Assembly: GCA_964453265.1 (NCBI GenBank)
Contig: CAYVNU010000008.1
Location: 1-38,159 of the forward strand
DNA from: CAYVNU01 sp964453265
GTDB lineage: Bacteria; Patescibacteriota; Doudnabacteria; UBA920
DNA: 38,159 nucleotides
Direction of reading: 5' to 3'
The position numbers and the translations under genes were made by a program. The notes under the pieces were generated by a model. That model saw only the letters and a program-made list of their open reading frames with translations. It made no database searches and was not told the origin of the DNA. Position 1 is the first letter of the stretch; the number at the start of each line of letters is the position of its first letter. Of the stretch, positions 30,911-38,016 are shown piece after piece.

Positions 30911-31339
30911 CTAATTTTGCTCATTTTTGTCATTAGACTGTTCTACAAACAACAATACAATTCCGGCAATTATGTATAAATCCGCTAAGTTGAAAATCCC
31001 GCTGAGTATATAAATCCAATCCCGAACATAACCAAAAAAAATTCTTTCCAAAATATTGGAAACTGCGCCGCTTAAAATTAGCAGCCAACACAATCTTTGC
31101 AGATAAGAAAAATTTTTATATTGGGCAATTAAATGCCGAACAATAAAAAAAATCACGCAAAAATATATTAAATAAATTATGGGCAAAGGTACTGGCAAAC
31201 TAAAGGCAAAAACAGAATTCAAAAATACTCTGCCAGCATAAAACTTTGTTATTTGATCGATAAAAATTAAAATAGCAAACAAAAAAACATTAAACCAATT
31301 AGCGGCTAATGTTTTTTTGAATATTACAAAATTCATCAT
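30911..31339 (-). CDS. lspA: Lipoprotein signal peptidase II
   Basis: LspA cleaves the signal peptide of lipoproteins after lipid attachment, in the inner membrane. The 142-aa protein has four hydrophobic segments, the IDQITKFYA start motif, and both catalytic Asp regions: SGAVSNILERIFFGYVRDWI and FNLADLYIIAG. The GNLIDR-type motif reads SNILER, with Glu for the usual non-catalytic Asp. It starts 16 bases after the DksA-like gene and is likely co-transcribed. A substrate, the lipoprotein at 26727, is nearby. Confidence 0.88.
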   Translation of the reverse strand: MMNFVIFKKTLAANWFNVFLFAILIFIDQITKFYAGRVFLNSVFAFSLPVPLPIIYLIYFCVIFFIVRHLIAQYKNFSYLQRLCWLLILSGAVSNILERIFFGYVRDWIYILSGIFNLADLYIIAGIVLLFVEQSNDKNEQN

Positions 31340-31355
31340 TTGTAAAATTTTAAAA

Positions 31356-31667
31356 TTATATGGCCTTGTCTGCCCACGGAAGAGCCCTTAATCTTTCCAT
31401 GCCAATTTCCTTACCTTTATCATCTATACCATAAGTACCATCTTTAATTTTAGCTAAGGCTTTCTCAATTTTCTCCAAATCTTTTTTTATAGTAAAAATT
31501 ACGTCCTTATTTACTTCGTCCTCAACTATCTCCTGGGCATTAGAATCTAAGTCTCCACCTTCTTCAGTATGAGGCTTGATTCCAGCCATGTCTCCCGAAA
31601 GGATTTTTTGCTTAGCTAATAAAGCATTATGCATTTCTTCTACAAACTCAGGTGTTAAATGTGTCAT
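31356..31667 (-). CDS. DksA/TraR-like protein without zinc-finger cysteines
   Basis: The 103-aa protein has the helical coiled-coil of the TraR/DksA family and its C-terminal pattern: LEKIEKALAKIKDGTYGIDD followed by GKEIGMERLRALPWADKAI. In DksA the GTYGxC...C segment and a later Cys pair bind zinc, but here no cysteine is present at all. The family binds RNA polymerase through its secondary channel and adjusts rRNA and other promoters. Loss of the finger has been seen in other DksA-like proteins. It heads the dksA-lspA pair. Confidence 0.85.
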   Translation of the reverse strand: MTHLTPEFVEEMHNALLAKQKILSGDMAGIKPHTEEGGDLDSNAQEIVEDEVNKDVIFTIKKDLEKIEKALAKIKDGTYGIDDKGKEIGMERLRALPWADKAI

Positions 31668-31724
31668 AAAATAAATTAACTTAATATAAAGTTATTATAA
31701 CTAATATAAACAATGATTACAAAT

Positions 31725-31748
31725 AAAAAAAGCGCCCCGGTTAGGGGC
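31725..31748 (-). terminator. Rho-independent terminator of the long RNA
   Basis: Minus strand GCCCC-TAACC-GGGGC (31734-31748) followed by GC and seven T residues. Confidence 0.9.
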
Positions 31749-32214
31749 CAATAAATAAATTATATGCCCACGCGAGGCGCTTGTGAGTCCGAAATCAATC
31801 GGATACGCTTCGCGCAACCTGCAGGGCCTAAATTTTTTAGACCCTAAACGTTACGCAAAGAATACCACACTGTTGATTTCAAACCTTTCCCAAGATAACA
31901 CCTGGGAAGAAAGCGCTTGAATCCCAATCTAATGTCAAACTGCACTTCAGACTTCTCTTATGGTTTAAATAAATAAACCTTAAACATTTGTATATTTTAT
32001 TTTGAAATATACGGGTGTTGCTTGTTGGGGAACAAAACAACCTACATTTTTGTTTTTGTTTTTGCAAACAGCCTGGATTGGACAGGCTTTGACGAGAAGT
32101 TAGAAGGAAAATTGGGTTTAACTATACAGTTAAGCGCAAATTTCCTTCTTGCAGTCGACATTTATTTTAAAAGAACTTTTATTTCTGTTTCTTATTTCGC
32201 CTCAAACTTACTAT
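31725..32214 (-). ncRNA. Unidentified structured RNA of about 490 nt
   Basis: No protein gene is credible, but the minus strand carries a complete transcription unit: promoter 32221-32249, terminator 31725-31748, and an almost continuous series of helices between them. They are 32102-32149 (about 20 bp, AGAAGGAAA arms), 32070-32088 (AGCCTG), 32017-32041 (GTTG, TTGTT), 31990-32012 (GTATATTT), 31962-31979 (GGTTTA), 31875-31929 (composite), 31808-31860 (11-bp CTTCGCGCAAC, then 9-bp GGGCCTAAA) and 31788-31803 (TCCGA). The 5' GAGGCG (32198-32203) can pair with CGCCTC (31774-31779) and close the whole RNA. An A-rich single strand (AAAAACAAAAACAAAAA) lies near 32045-32065. I could not find the RNase P, tmRNA, SRP or 6S conserved motifs. 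Confidence 0.6.
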
Positions 32215-32220
32215 AAATTA

Positions 32221-32249
32221 AGTTTATCAAGCATTTTTACTTTTGTCAA
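32221..32249 (-). promoter_or_regulatory. Strong promoter of the long RNA
   Basis: Minus-strand TTGACA (32244-32249), 17-base spacer, TAAACT (32221-32226). Transcription would begin near 32214. Confidence 0.8.
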
Positions 32250-32393
32250 CTCTATGGTGTAATAATAGCAAATTACCTTACAAATAAGCGGTCTATCAAA
32301 TCTTTACATATATATTTTTAGTATATTTGTATTTTTAACAAATTGTGGATAACTTAAAGTTTTTTTTAAAATAAAGCTTATTTATGAGCAAAA

Positions 32394-34736
32394 TCAGTTT
32401 TTTATATTTAAATTCTTATTTTGCTCAAAATACTCAAAAAATGCTTTTGCATATGGCTTAGTAAGTTTTGAATCAAAAACTAAAACATTTCGCAATTTTG
32501 CACTGTAAAAAAAGCCTAAAATTCTGTGCAAAGCATAAACAGCTCTTGGCAAACTATACTCCTCGAAGGGGTTTTCAAATTGTGCAGCAACTGCTTGAGC
32601 ATACGGATGAGTAAACTGCTCAAAAGGTAGTTTAGTTATTACTAAGGCCTTAGCCTCTAAATTATCAATTACCAAATTTGAAGCCCCGGAAGAAAGCGAT
32701 TTTAGAATAAATTTATCGGTTGCCAAAAGCAGACTGTTTTTGTGTATTGAAAAATTTCTTAAAAGTTTATTCGATCCGCCTGATAAACTTTGGTTGAGCA
32801 AAAAAGCTTCTTCCTGCAGCTGTTTGTAATTTGCCTCAAAAAAATCTTTAACTTGCATTTGGCTGCCAAATAAAACTGCAGCAGGCAGGTTATCTTTTTT
32901 CAAAACGTCTAAAATTTCCTCGGTTTTAAAATTTTCCGCCTTAACTACCAACTGTGCTTTAAAATGCTTGCTAAATAAATCCTTAATTTTTTTGGAGGGC
33001 TTAGAGTTTAGAACTTTAAAATTTTCTAAGCCTAAACGCTTTAAAAAGAATTGAAAAATCTTCTCCGTCCCAACAGAGCCGACTAAAATTTGCTCTTTAA
33101 AATTAGACACCGCTTTATTTACAACCGGTCCTATGTTTAACGGGCTGTTGTTAAAGACTAACCGATTCGGCCCAAGCTCTATCCATTTAACTCTGTTAGT
33201 TTGATCTTGAAAAAAAACATTTAAATTTTCTGTTCTTTGTTCTAAGGCTTTTAAACCTAAAGTTTTATTGATTTCCAAAATTTTTGTAGAATAGTTTTCC
33301 GCGGCTGCTTTTATTTTGCCGTAAGCTTCGCTATTTTTAAAATCTTCTGTCAAACTTACATCCGCGTACTGCATTCCTTCTTTTAAGAGCAGGCCGTAAG
33401 CCAAGCCAAAAAATAAATCTGTTGCGTCTAAACCTGCTTTAACTTTTTCAGCAAAAAGTTCATTGCCTAAATTAGTTTCAGGGTTATAAACGCTTTTTAA
33501 TAAATAGCTAAAGCCGCCCCATGAAGCCTTCTGGCTTAAATTAGAAGATATCGTGGCTTCAAAATCTGCCGGACCAGATATTATTAAACGTGAAAAGTCT
33601 TTTTCCAAAAGTTCTTTATTTTGCAAAAAAGCTGAATAATCCCCACAAACTAACTTAGTTTTTTTCGAAAACTGGTTGCTTCCACCCGAAATTTCGCTTT
33701 TAAATTGCCCACCAAAAAAAGTTAAATTTAAATCCAGTAAAACTTTTGTCTGCCAATTGGTTGCCCGCCAAACCAAAACCTTTAAAGCAAACTTAGCTTG
33801 GTCAGCAGTTAGCCCGGCTTTTAAAAATTTATTAAATTTTTCTTCGCTAAAAATTTCTTCTTGGCAAAAAAACGGCTCTACCAAACCCTGTTTCCAAAGC
33901 CGAAAAACTTCCTGTTGTTTTGGCAATATCAAACAGGTTTTTTTTCTGCCGGCTAGAATATTGGAAATTACCGTCTCGACATAGTTCTCACCCAATCCAA
34001 AATTGTAAGCAGTGTGGTTTTTTAACTCTAAATTTTCCGTCTTTTTTAAAACCGTCTTAAGCACTTTTAAACTCACAACAGCTCCGGCTTTTAAACTGAC
34101 TAAAGGCAAAAACAAACTCGGCCATAGGAAATTTTGATTTTCAACAAGTTCAAAAATTGCTTTTTTCAAATCATCATTAAAACTAGAAAAAGCTTTTAAC
34201 AATTTTTCTAAAACTGCTAAACAGGCTTTTGCGTCAGCCAAAGCTCTGTGCGCGTCTTTATGACTTATGCCAAAGTAGTGCATTAAATTTTCTAAGTTGT
34301 AACTATGATGAGTCGGGAGTAGCCATTGCACTAAATCTAAAGTGTCTATAACTTGACCGGAAAACTTAATGCCGCGGCTTTCTAAAAATTTAATATCAAA
34401 AATAACATTATGGCCGACTATAGTTGTATTCTCAATTTTTTTCTGAATTACCATCTGAAATTCTGAAAAATCCGGAGCTTCATCCAACTCTTTTTGGGTA
34501 ATTCCCGTTAATGCCAAAATTTTTGAACTCACCTCGCCCTTTGGCTTAAAGACTTGCGTCCACTCTTCCAAAATTTCAAACTTCAAACCTTTAACTTTAA
34601 ACAACAAAAAACCAACCTCTAAAATTTCATCTTTCAAAGGATCAAACCCCGAGGTTTCAATATCCAAACTGCAATAAACCGCGTCACCATTTTTCACGAT
34701 GTTGTCTAATTTTTCAGTTGTATCGCTCTTTTTCAT
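32394..34736 (-). CDS. DinG-like protein: DnaQ-type exonuclease plus degenerate helicase
   Basis: The 780-aa protein starts with a complete DEDDh 3'-5' exonuclease domain (about 18-185): CSLDIETSGFDP (Asp25, Glu27), GHNVIFDIKFLE (Asp114) and HRALADAKAC (His163, Asp168). The rest follows DinG/XPD-like layout by length and by the C-terminal block LPRAVYALHRILGFFYSAKL, but the helicase motifs are lost: no Walker A GxGKT where the chain resumes after the exonuclease, LIISGPADFE in place of DEAH, and HRILGFFYS in place of QxxGRxxR. It is probably a nuclease with a helicase-derived scaffold. Lys and Asn are frequent. The gene is monocistronic as far as visible. Confidence 0.8.
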   Translation of the reverse strand: MKKSDTTEKLDNIVKNGDAVYCSLDIETSGFDPLKDEILEVGFLLFKVKGLKFEILEEWTQVFKPKGEVSSKILALTGITQKELDEAPDFSEFQMVIQKKIENTTIVGHNVIFDIKFLESRGIKFSGQVIDTLDLVQWLLPTHHSYNLENLMHYFGISHKDAHRALADAKACLAVLEKLLKAFSSFNDDLKKAIFELVENQNFLWPSLFLPLVSLKAGAVVSLKVLKTVLKKTENLELKNHTAYNFGLGENYVETVISNILAGRKKTCLILPKQQEVFRLWKQGLVEPFFCQEEIFSEEKFNKFLKAGLTADQAKFALKVLVWRATNWQTKVLLDLNLTFFGGQFKSEISGGSNQFSKKTKLVCGDYSAFLQNKELLEKDFSRLIISGPADFEATISSNLSQKASWGGFSYLLKSVYNPETNLGNELFAEKVKAGLDATDLFFGLAYGLLLKEGMQYADVSLTEDFKNSEAYGKIKAAAENYSTKILEINKTLGLKALEQRTENLNVFFQDQTNRVKWIELGPNRLVFNNSPLNIGPVVNKAVSNFKEQILVGSVGTEKIFQFFLKRLGLENFKVLNSKPSKKIKDLFSKHFKAQLVVKAENFKTEEILDVLKKDNLPAAVLFGSQMQVKDFFEANYKQLQEEAFLLNQSLSGGSNKLLRNFSIHKNSLLLATDKFILKSLSSGASNLVIDNLEAKALVITKLPFEQFTHPYAQAVAAQFENPFEEYSLPRAVYALHRILGFFYSAKLRNVLVFDSKLTKPYAKAFFEYFEQNKNLNIKN

Positions 34737-34799
34737 TTACAATAATATTTAACAATAAATTTGTGCAGAGTAAATTTTTTCCTTTTCTAACCCAGACTC

Positions 34800-35543
34800 C
34801 TATTTTAACCCATTCCACATAATTTCAAAAGCCATACGCTGCATAAGGTTTATTTCCTTACTTTCTATAATTACCCCAATAAAATTTTCTGTGTGGGAAA
34901 TTAGTGCGACTTTATTTGCGTAAATTTCCGTGTCAGCTGAAAATTGCCATTTATTTTCCCGAACTACCTTAATTTCTCTTAACGTCGATTGTTGTTGGGG
35001 CAGTATTTCTCGCGTAGTTTCAGAATCCGGCACTATCATTTTTATTCTTATTTTCCTTTTTACCCTTTCTTCAACATACCAATCCATAAATTCCCTGGGC
35101 ATAAATTCATAGTAGTCTTTAAACCCCGTATAACTTAAAATTGTATCACCTGCGTTCAAACTGTTTAAAGTATCTAAATATAATTCTTTCATTCCGCCCA
35201 CACCTTCATAGTAAGAAATTTTTGGTTTATACGGAATTACATTGTGAATAGCAGAAAGTTCCGGCAAAATCCGGTCTATATAGTTTATTTTGTCTGCAAA
35301 GTCCTGCTTTAAATTCTTAGGGTTTTCTATATAAAAATACTTTTTGCCTTTTTTTATACCAGTAGTCACAATACCTTCCTTCACCATTTCCGGCAAAATG
35401 TTATAAACGCTGGTTCGTTTTAAGCCAGCTTTGTCCGCAATATCTATTACGCTGCCTTCGCCCACCTGCAAAAGAGCCAAATAAACCTTGGCTTTTTTAT
35501 TATGCCACCCTAATTTTTCCAAACTTTCAGCTAATTCTTTCAT
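34800..35543 (-). CDS. TrmB-family transcriptional regulator
   Basis: The 247-aa protein has an N-terminal winged HTH (about 5-75, LGWHNKKAKVYLALLQVGEG, ADKAGLKRTSVYNILPEMVKEG) of the TrmB type, then a helical linker (NLKQDFADKINYIDRILPEL) and a ligand-binding-like C-terminal domain (about 108-247, YYEGVGGMKELYLDTLNSL, IKMIVPDSETTREI) with the phospholipase-D-like fold often predicted for this family. TrmB proteins sense sugars or other metabolites. Divergent to it is the 35687 gene, and the shared 144-base gap contains paired operators and a promoter (-35 TTGATT 35593-35598, -10 TAATAT 35570-35575). Autoregulation is likely. Confidence 0.88.
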   Translation of the reverse strand: MKELAESLEKLGWHNKKAKVYLALLQVGEGSVIDIADKAGLKRTSVYNILPEMVKEGIVTTGIKKGKKYFYIENPKNLKQDFADKINYIDRILPELSAIHNVIPYKPKISYYEGVGGMKELYLDTLNSLNAGDTILSYTGFKDYYEFMPREFMDWYVEERVKRKIRIKMIVPDSETTREILPQQQSTLREIKVVRENKWQFSADTEIYANKVALISHTENFIGVIIESKEINLMQRMAFEIMWNGLK

Positions 35544-35546
35544 ATT

Positions 35547-35564
35547 TGTCTACTTTTTTAGACA
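35547..35564. promoter_or_regulatory. Putative TrmB operator 1
   Basis: Inverted repeat TGTCTA-cttttt-TAGACA at the predicted transcription start of the trmB-like gene. The minus strand reads GTAGACAAAT across its left half (35544-35553), a 10-mer repeated exactly on the plus strand at 35626-35635. Confidence 0.6.
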
Positions 35565-35611
35565 TACTAATATTACTATATTTAATAACAAAAATCAATC
35601 TTTTTTTAACA

Positions 35612-35635
35612 TACTGTTAATAACAGTAGACAAAT
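35612..35635. promoter_or_regulatory. Putative TrmB operator 2 at the divergent promoter
   Basis: Perfect palindrome TACTGTTAATAACAGTA (35612-35628) overlapping GTAGACAAAT (35626-35635). TAGACA (35627-35632) could be the -35 of the 35687 gene, with TACACT 16 bases downstream as -10, so binding here would block that promoter. Confidence 0.55.
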
Positions 35636-35686
35636 TAAATGTTACTGTTACACTTTAAAATTCAGAGTAATTTAAAGGAGCGCGAC

Positions 35687-36292
35687 ATGAGCGAAAAGAC
35701 CAAAAGAACAATTCACCGAATTGTTTGGAACTTTGAAACGCTTGAAGGTGGGGTACTGGAAACCAACATACCCCAACCCAAAGAACAACAGCTTGTCAGA
35801 TGGGAAAATCTTGAGGGTATTGTTGATCCCCCCTTTCACCCATCCATGATTGTATGCGAAAGGGACGAGGAAGAAGACGATGCGATGCTGTTCCTGATTT
35901 TCAAACAATGGGCACTGCCCAAAGATTTCAGAAGGGTAGTCTATGAGCATCTTGAGCTACTCCGCAAAGGCGGAATACTCAGAGAAAAACTTCAATGGCA
36001 AGATCATTACCATATTGCTTTTCGTAAGAAGCAAAACCGTTCCACAATCCCCGGCTACCACGCAGCAGGAATAGGTTGGGCAATCGATGTTAAAAACGAT
36101 GAAGAATTTTCCAAAACTGTTGCCAAAGCAGTGTTGCAAATAGCACTCTTGCTTGAGATAAGAAAATTTGATCTTCCCTCGCCCGAGGAAACCTGGGTCA
36201 AGCAGACATGGAAGAGCTGGTGTCGCGGTTGTGATTACTGGGAAGACAGTGGAACCACCATGTGGAATTCACTTTTGCACCCCAAATATTAA
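35687..36292 (+). CDS. Unknown protein divergent from the TrmB-like regulator
   Basis: The ATG at 35687 follows TTAAAGGAGCGCGAC, a strong ribosome-binding site; the longer frame from 35639 lacks one. The product has 202 residues, is soluble, and is rich in Trp, Glu and Arg (RIVWNFETLEGGVLE, CERDEEEDDAMLFLIFKQWA, DFRRVVYEHLELLRKGG, WVKQTWKSWCRGCDYWEDSG). A CRGC and an earlier single Cys are not enough for a clear zinc site. I do not recognise a family. GC content and codon choice look different from the neighbours, which hints at transfer. It is the likely target of the TrmB-like regulator. Confidence 0.7.
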   Translation: MSEKTKRTIHRIVWNFETLEGGVLETNIPQPKEQQLVRWENLEGIVDPPFHPSMIVCERDEEEDDAMLFLIFKQWALPKDFRRVVYEHLELLRKGGILREKLQWQDHYHIAFRKKQNRSTIPGYHAAGIGWAIDVKNDEEFSKTVAKAVLQIALLLEIRKFDLPSPEETWVKQTWKSWCRGCDYWEDSGTTMWNSLLHPKY

Positions 36293-36314
36293 TATTTCGC
36301 TCTATAAAACCAAA

Positions 36315-36350
36315 TCCCCGCCAACTTCAAAAGTAGCGGGGTAAATTTTA
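36315..36350. terminator. Terminator between two convergent genes
   Basis: Arms CCCCGC/GCGGGG (36316-36321, 36336-36341) with an inner ACTT/AAGT pairing. The plus strand continues TAAATTTTATTC and the minus strand ATTTGGTTTTAT, so it may work both ways with moderate strength. Confidence 0.6.
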
Positions 36351-36398
36351 TTCTCTTCTAATTTTTCCATAGCCACCTAATTTAGGCAGCTCTATAAA

Positions 36399-37340
36399 CT
36401 AACGAGTTATTTTCCTCACCATTTTTAATATTAAGGCTTTTGCGCTCCGTAATTTTTGTTCTGTTTTAGTTCTATCGTGCACAACCTTCTTTTTGACTAT
36501 AGTATCTTCTTGTAATTCAGCCATAAAGTCAGAGCCTAATTCTTCGTCCAAAAATTCCCGGAGCTCGCCTTGGTATAAATTATCCCCGCGAAAAGCTCCG
36601 GCCTTAATAGCTTCCCAAATTACTTCTGGACGAAGGTCGTTTGCAATAGCCAATCTCGTAACTACAATATCTACTACGTGTTGATTCCAAGCATAAGCAC
36701 TTTTTGTTTTAAAATCTTTCTTAAAATTTGCAATAGTCGCTGTATCCGCAAACCCTGTTTGTTCTGCGTATTTACTTGTCATTTCCAGACCAATTCTATC
36801 TGTTACCCCTTCAGAAAATGCATTAAATACACTTTTTCTTTTGGTTTGTCCGTCTGGTGTCTCAACTTTTCGGGAATACCCATTATGGTCATATTCATCT
36901 TCTTCACGGCTACCACGCTTACCAACAAAAACCTGACTTTTTTCTACGGCATGCGTCATCTCGTGACAAAGACCCTGAAGCATGGTTAATCTCTCATCCA
37001 AATTTCTTTGAGCAGCAAATCGTTTAAAACCCCAGGCGTCAAAACCTAACAAATTAGCTTGTGCATCGTAACACCCTAAATTTCCCCACCCAGCGTTGCT
37101 GTAAATGTGTTCTGGGCTAATAAAATTCATTTGGGAAGGATCAAGGCCTGAACGTTTATATTCTTCCTCAAATGTTTTTTTAAGAACTTCAAAATTAATG
37201 CCTTTAATAAACTCTTTTGTTTCGGTGCCGGTTTCGTGTTCTGCTTTAAATATTTCTTGACTGTCCCTCCACGAAAGACGATTCTTATGTGGATCGTCTG
37301 CCTGAAAAAAAACCTCGCGACCTGGACCAAATTCATTCAT
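36399..37340 (-). CDS. Putative zinc metallopeptidase (HExxH)
   Basis: The 313-aa protein has LQGLCHEMTHAVEKSQ (about residues 125-140) with the zincin motif HExxH, and about 45 residues later FSEGVTDRIGLEM, whose Glu is in the right place for the third zinc ligand of a gluzincin-like enzyme. It has no signal peptide or membrane helix and is rich in charged residues; the C-terminus is basic (KTEQKLRSAKALILKMVRKITR). Target and family are unknown. It faces the 35687 gene across a terminator, and no strong ribosome-binding site is visible. Confidence 0.7.
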   Translation of the reverse strand: MNEFGPGREVFFQADDPHKNRLSWRDSQEIFKAEHETGTETKEFIKGINFEVLKKTFEEEYKRSGLDPSQMNFISPEHIYSNAGWGNLGCYDAQANLLGFDAWGFKRFAAQRNLDERLTMLQGLCHEMTHAVEKSQVFVGKRGSREEDEYDHNGYSRKVETPDGQTKRKSVFNAFSEGVTDRIGLEMTSKYAEQTGFADTATIANFKKDFKTKSAYAWNQHVVDIVVTRLAIANDLRPEVIWEAIKAGAFRGDNLYQGELREFLDEELGSDFMAELQEDTIVKKKVVHDRTKTEQKLRSAKALILKMVRKITR

Positions 37341-37441
37341 AGTGTTTGCGACTAAATTTCTTATTAATATTATACATCAACATATGCTCATACTAAAATT
37401 TAGCAGAAAATCAGGTATAAAAGGCCTTATTTTAAAGAGAA

Positions 37442-37470
37442 TTGACAAAAAGTCAAAAATAGTGTATAAT
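37442..37470 (+). promoter_or_regulatory. Perfect consensus promoter of the 37594 unit
   Basis: TTGACA (37442-37447), 17-base spacer, TATAAT (37465-37470). Confidence 0.9.
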
Positions 37471-37493
37471 AATAGGTCAAAAATCAAAAATGT

Positions 37494-37565
37494 TCTGAAA
37501 AGCCAAGCTTCTTAAATTTATAGAATTTTAGCTTTTCAGAGCAGCTGTTCAGCTAAGGCTGACAG
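37494..37565 (+). promoter_or_regulatory. Structured 5' leader of the 37594 gene
   Basis: Two hairpins in a leader of about 115 nt: TCTGAAAAGC/GCTTTTCAGA (37494-37540, with inner AAATT/AATTT pairing) and CTGTtCAGC/GCTGACAG (37545-37565). A G-rich segment (GTGGGGGTTCTGG) separates them from the Shine-Dalgarno GGGAGGAGC. It may be a riboswitch-like or mRNA-stabilising element; no known class is recognised. Confidence 0.5.
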
Positions 37566-37593
37566 TGGGGGTTCTGGATTTTAGGGAGGAGCT

Positions 37594-37800
37594 ATGAAAC
37601 TCGTAAACTCGTTGGCTGTGGCTGTTGTTGGGTTTTTTTGGGGAGCCGCCTTGTTAGGTGGCGAGGCTGCTCTTGAAGCAGCCGTTCTCCATGCAAAAAC
37701 CGCCGACTTATTCACCGTGGCGATGCCCTTGCGCATCGTCGTGGCTGCTATAATCGGTCAGACGGTGGCCATCTACAATATGACCACCCCCAAGGAGTAG
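37594..37800 (+). CDS. 68-residue hydrophobic membrane protein in a stand-alone cassette
   Basis: The start follows GGGAGGAGCT. The protein is mostly hydrophobic: residues 5-25 (NSLAVAVVGFFWGAALLGGE) and 43-60 (VAMPLRIVVAAIIGQTVAIY) look like two membrane helices, joined by an Ala-rich segment (AALEAAVLHAKTADLF). No family is recognised. With its perfect promoter, structured leader and strong terminator the unit is self-contained, and both GC content and ribosome-binding site are above the local norm, as in the 12634 and 17269 units. Confidence 0.75.
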   Translation: MKLVNSLAVAVVGFFWGAALLGGEAALEAAVLHAKTADLFTVAMPLRIVVAAIIGQTVAIYNMTTPKE

Positions 37801-37824
37801 CCCTAACCTGCTGGTAAAGCAGGC

Positions 37825-37867
37825 ACCCCGCTGGACATTGCGTCTGGCGGGGTTGTTGTTTTTTTAT
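37825..37867 (+). terminator. Terminator of the 37594 unit
   Basis: Arms ACCCCGC/GCGGGGT with inner GAC/GTC pairs, followed by TGTTGTTTTTTTA. A second hairpin, CCTGCT/AGCAGG (37807-37823), precedes it. Confidence 0.9.
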
Positions 37868-38016
37868 TTGATTTTTTTCATTTTTTACTCTGATATAATC
37901 ACCGCCGCTTTTGTTACCAGCCATCAGCAGATGCAAAAATCATAACCATCGTCTTTTACTATAAACAAAACGAAGTCACAATTTTTTTAAAAAACTCAAA
38001 ATTTTCTGATCAACTT

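Noticed and set aside
32041..32095. GGATTGGACAGG resembling the GGATTCGAC start of tmRNA
   Set aside because: It is one arm of a simple hairpin (AGCCTG...CAGGCT). No acceptor stem, T-arm or Ala-ending tag frame was found on either strand.
31879..32216. Short open frames on both strands within the structured RNA region (62 and 64 codons)
   Set aside because: No ribosome-binding sites, low-complexity or unlikely peptides, and the DNA is dominated by inverted repeats that explain the sequence better.
32344..32352. Perfect DnaA box (TGTGGATAA) in AT-rich DNA, possible replication origin
   Set aside because: Only one box was found, there is no cluster, and no dnaA, dnaN or similar gene is in the window. 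A single 9-mer can occur by chance.
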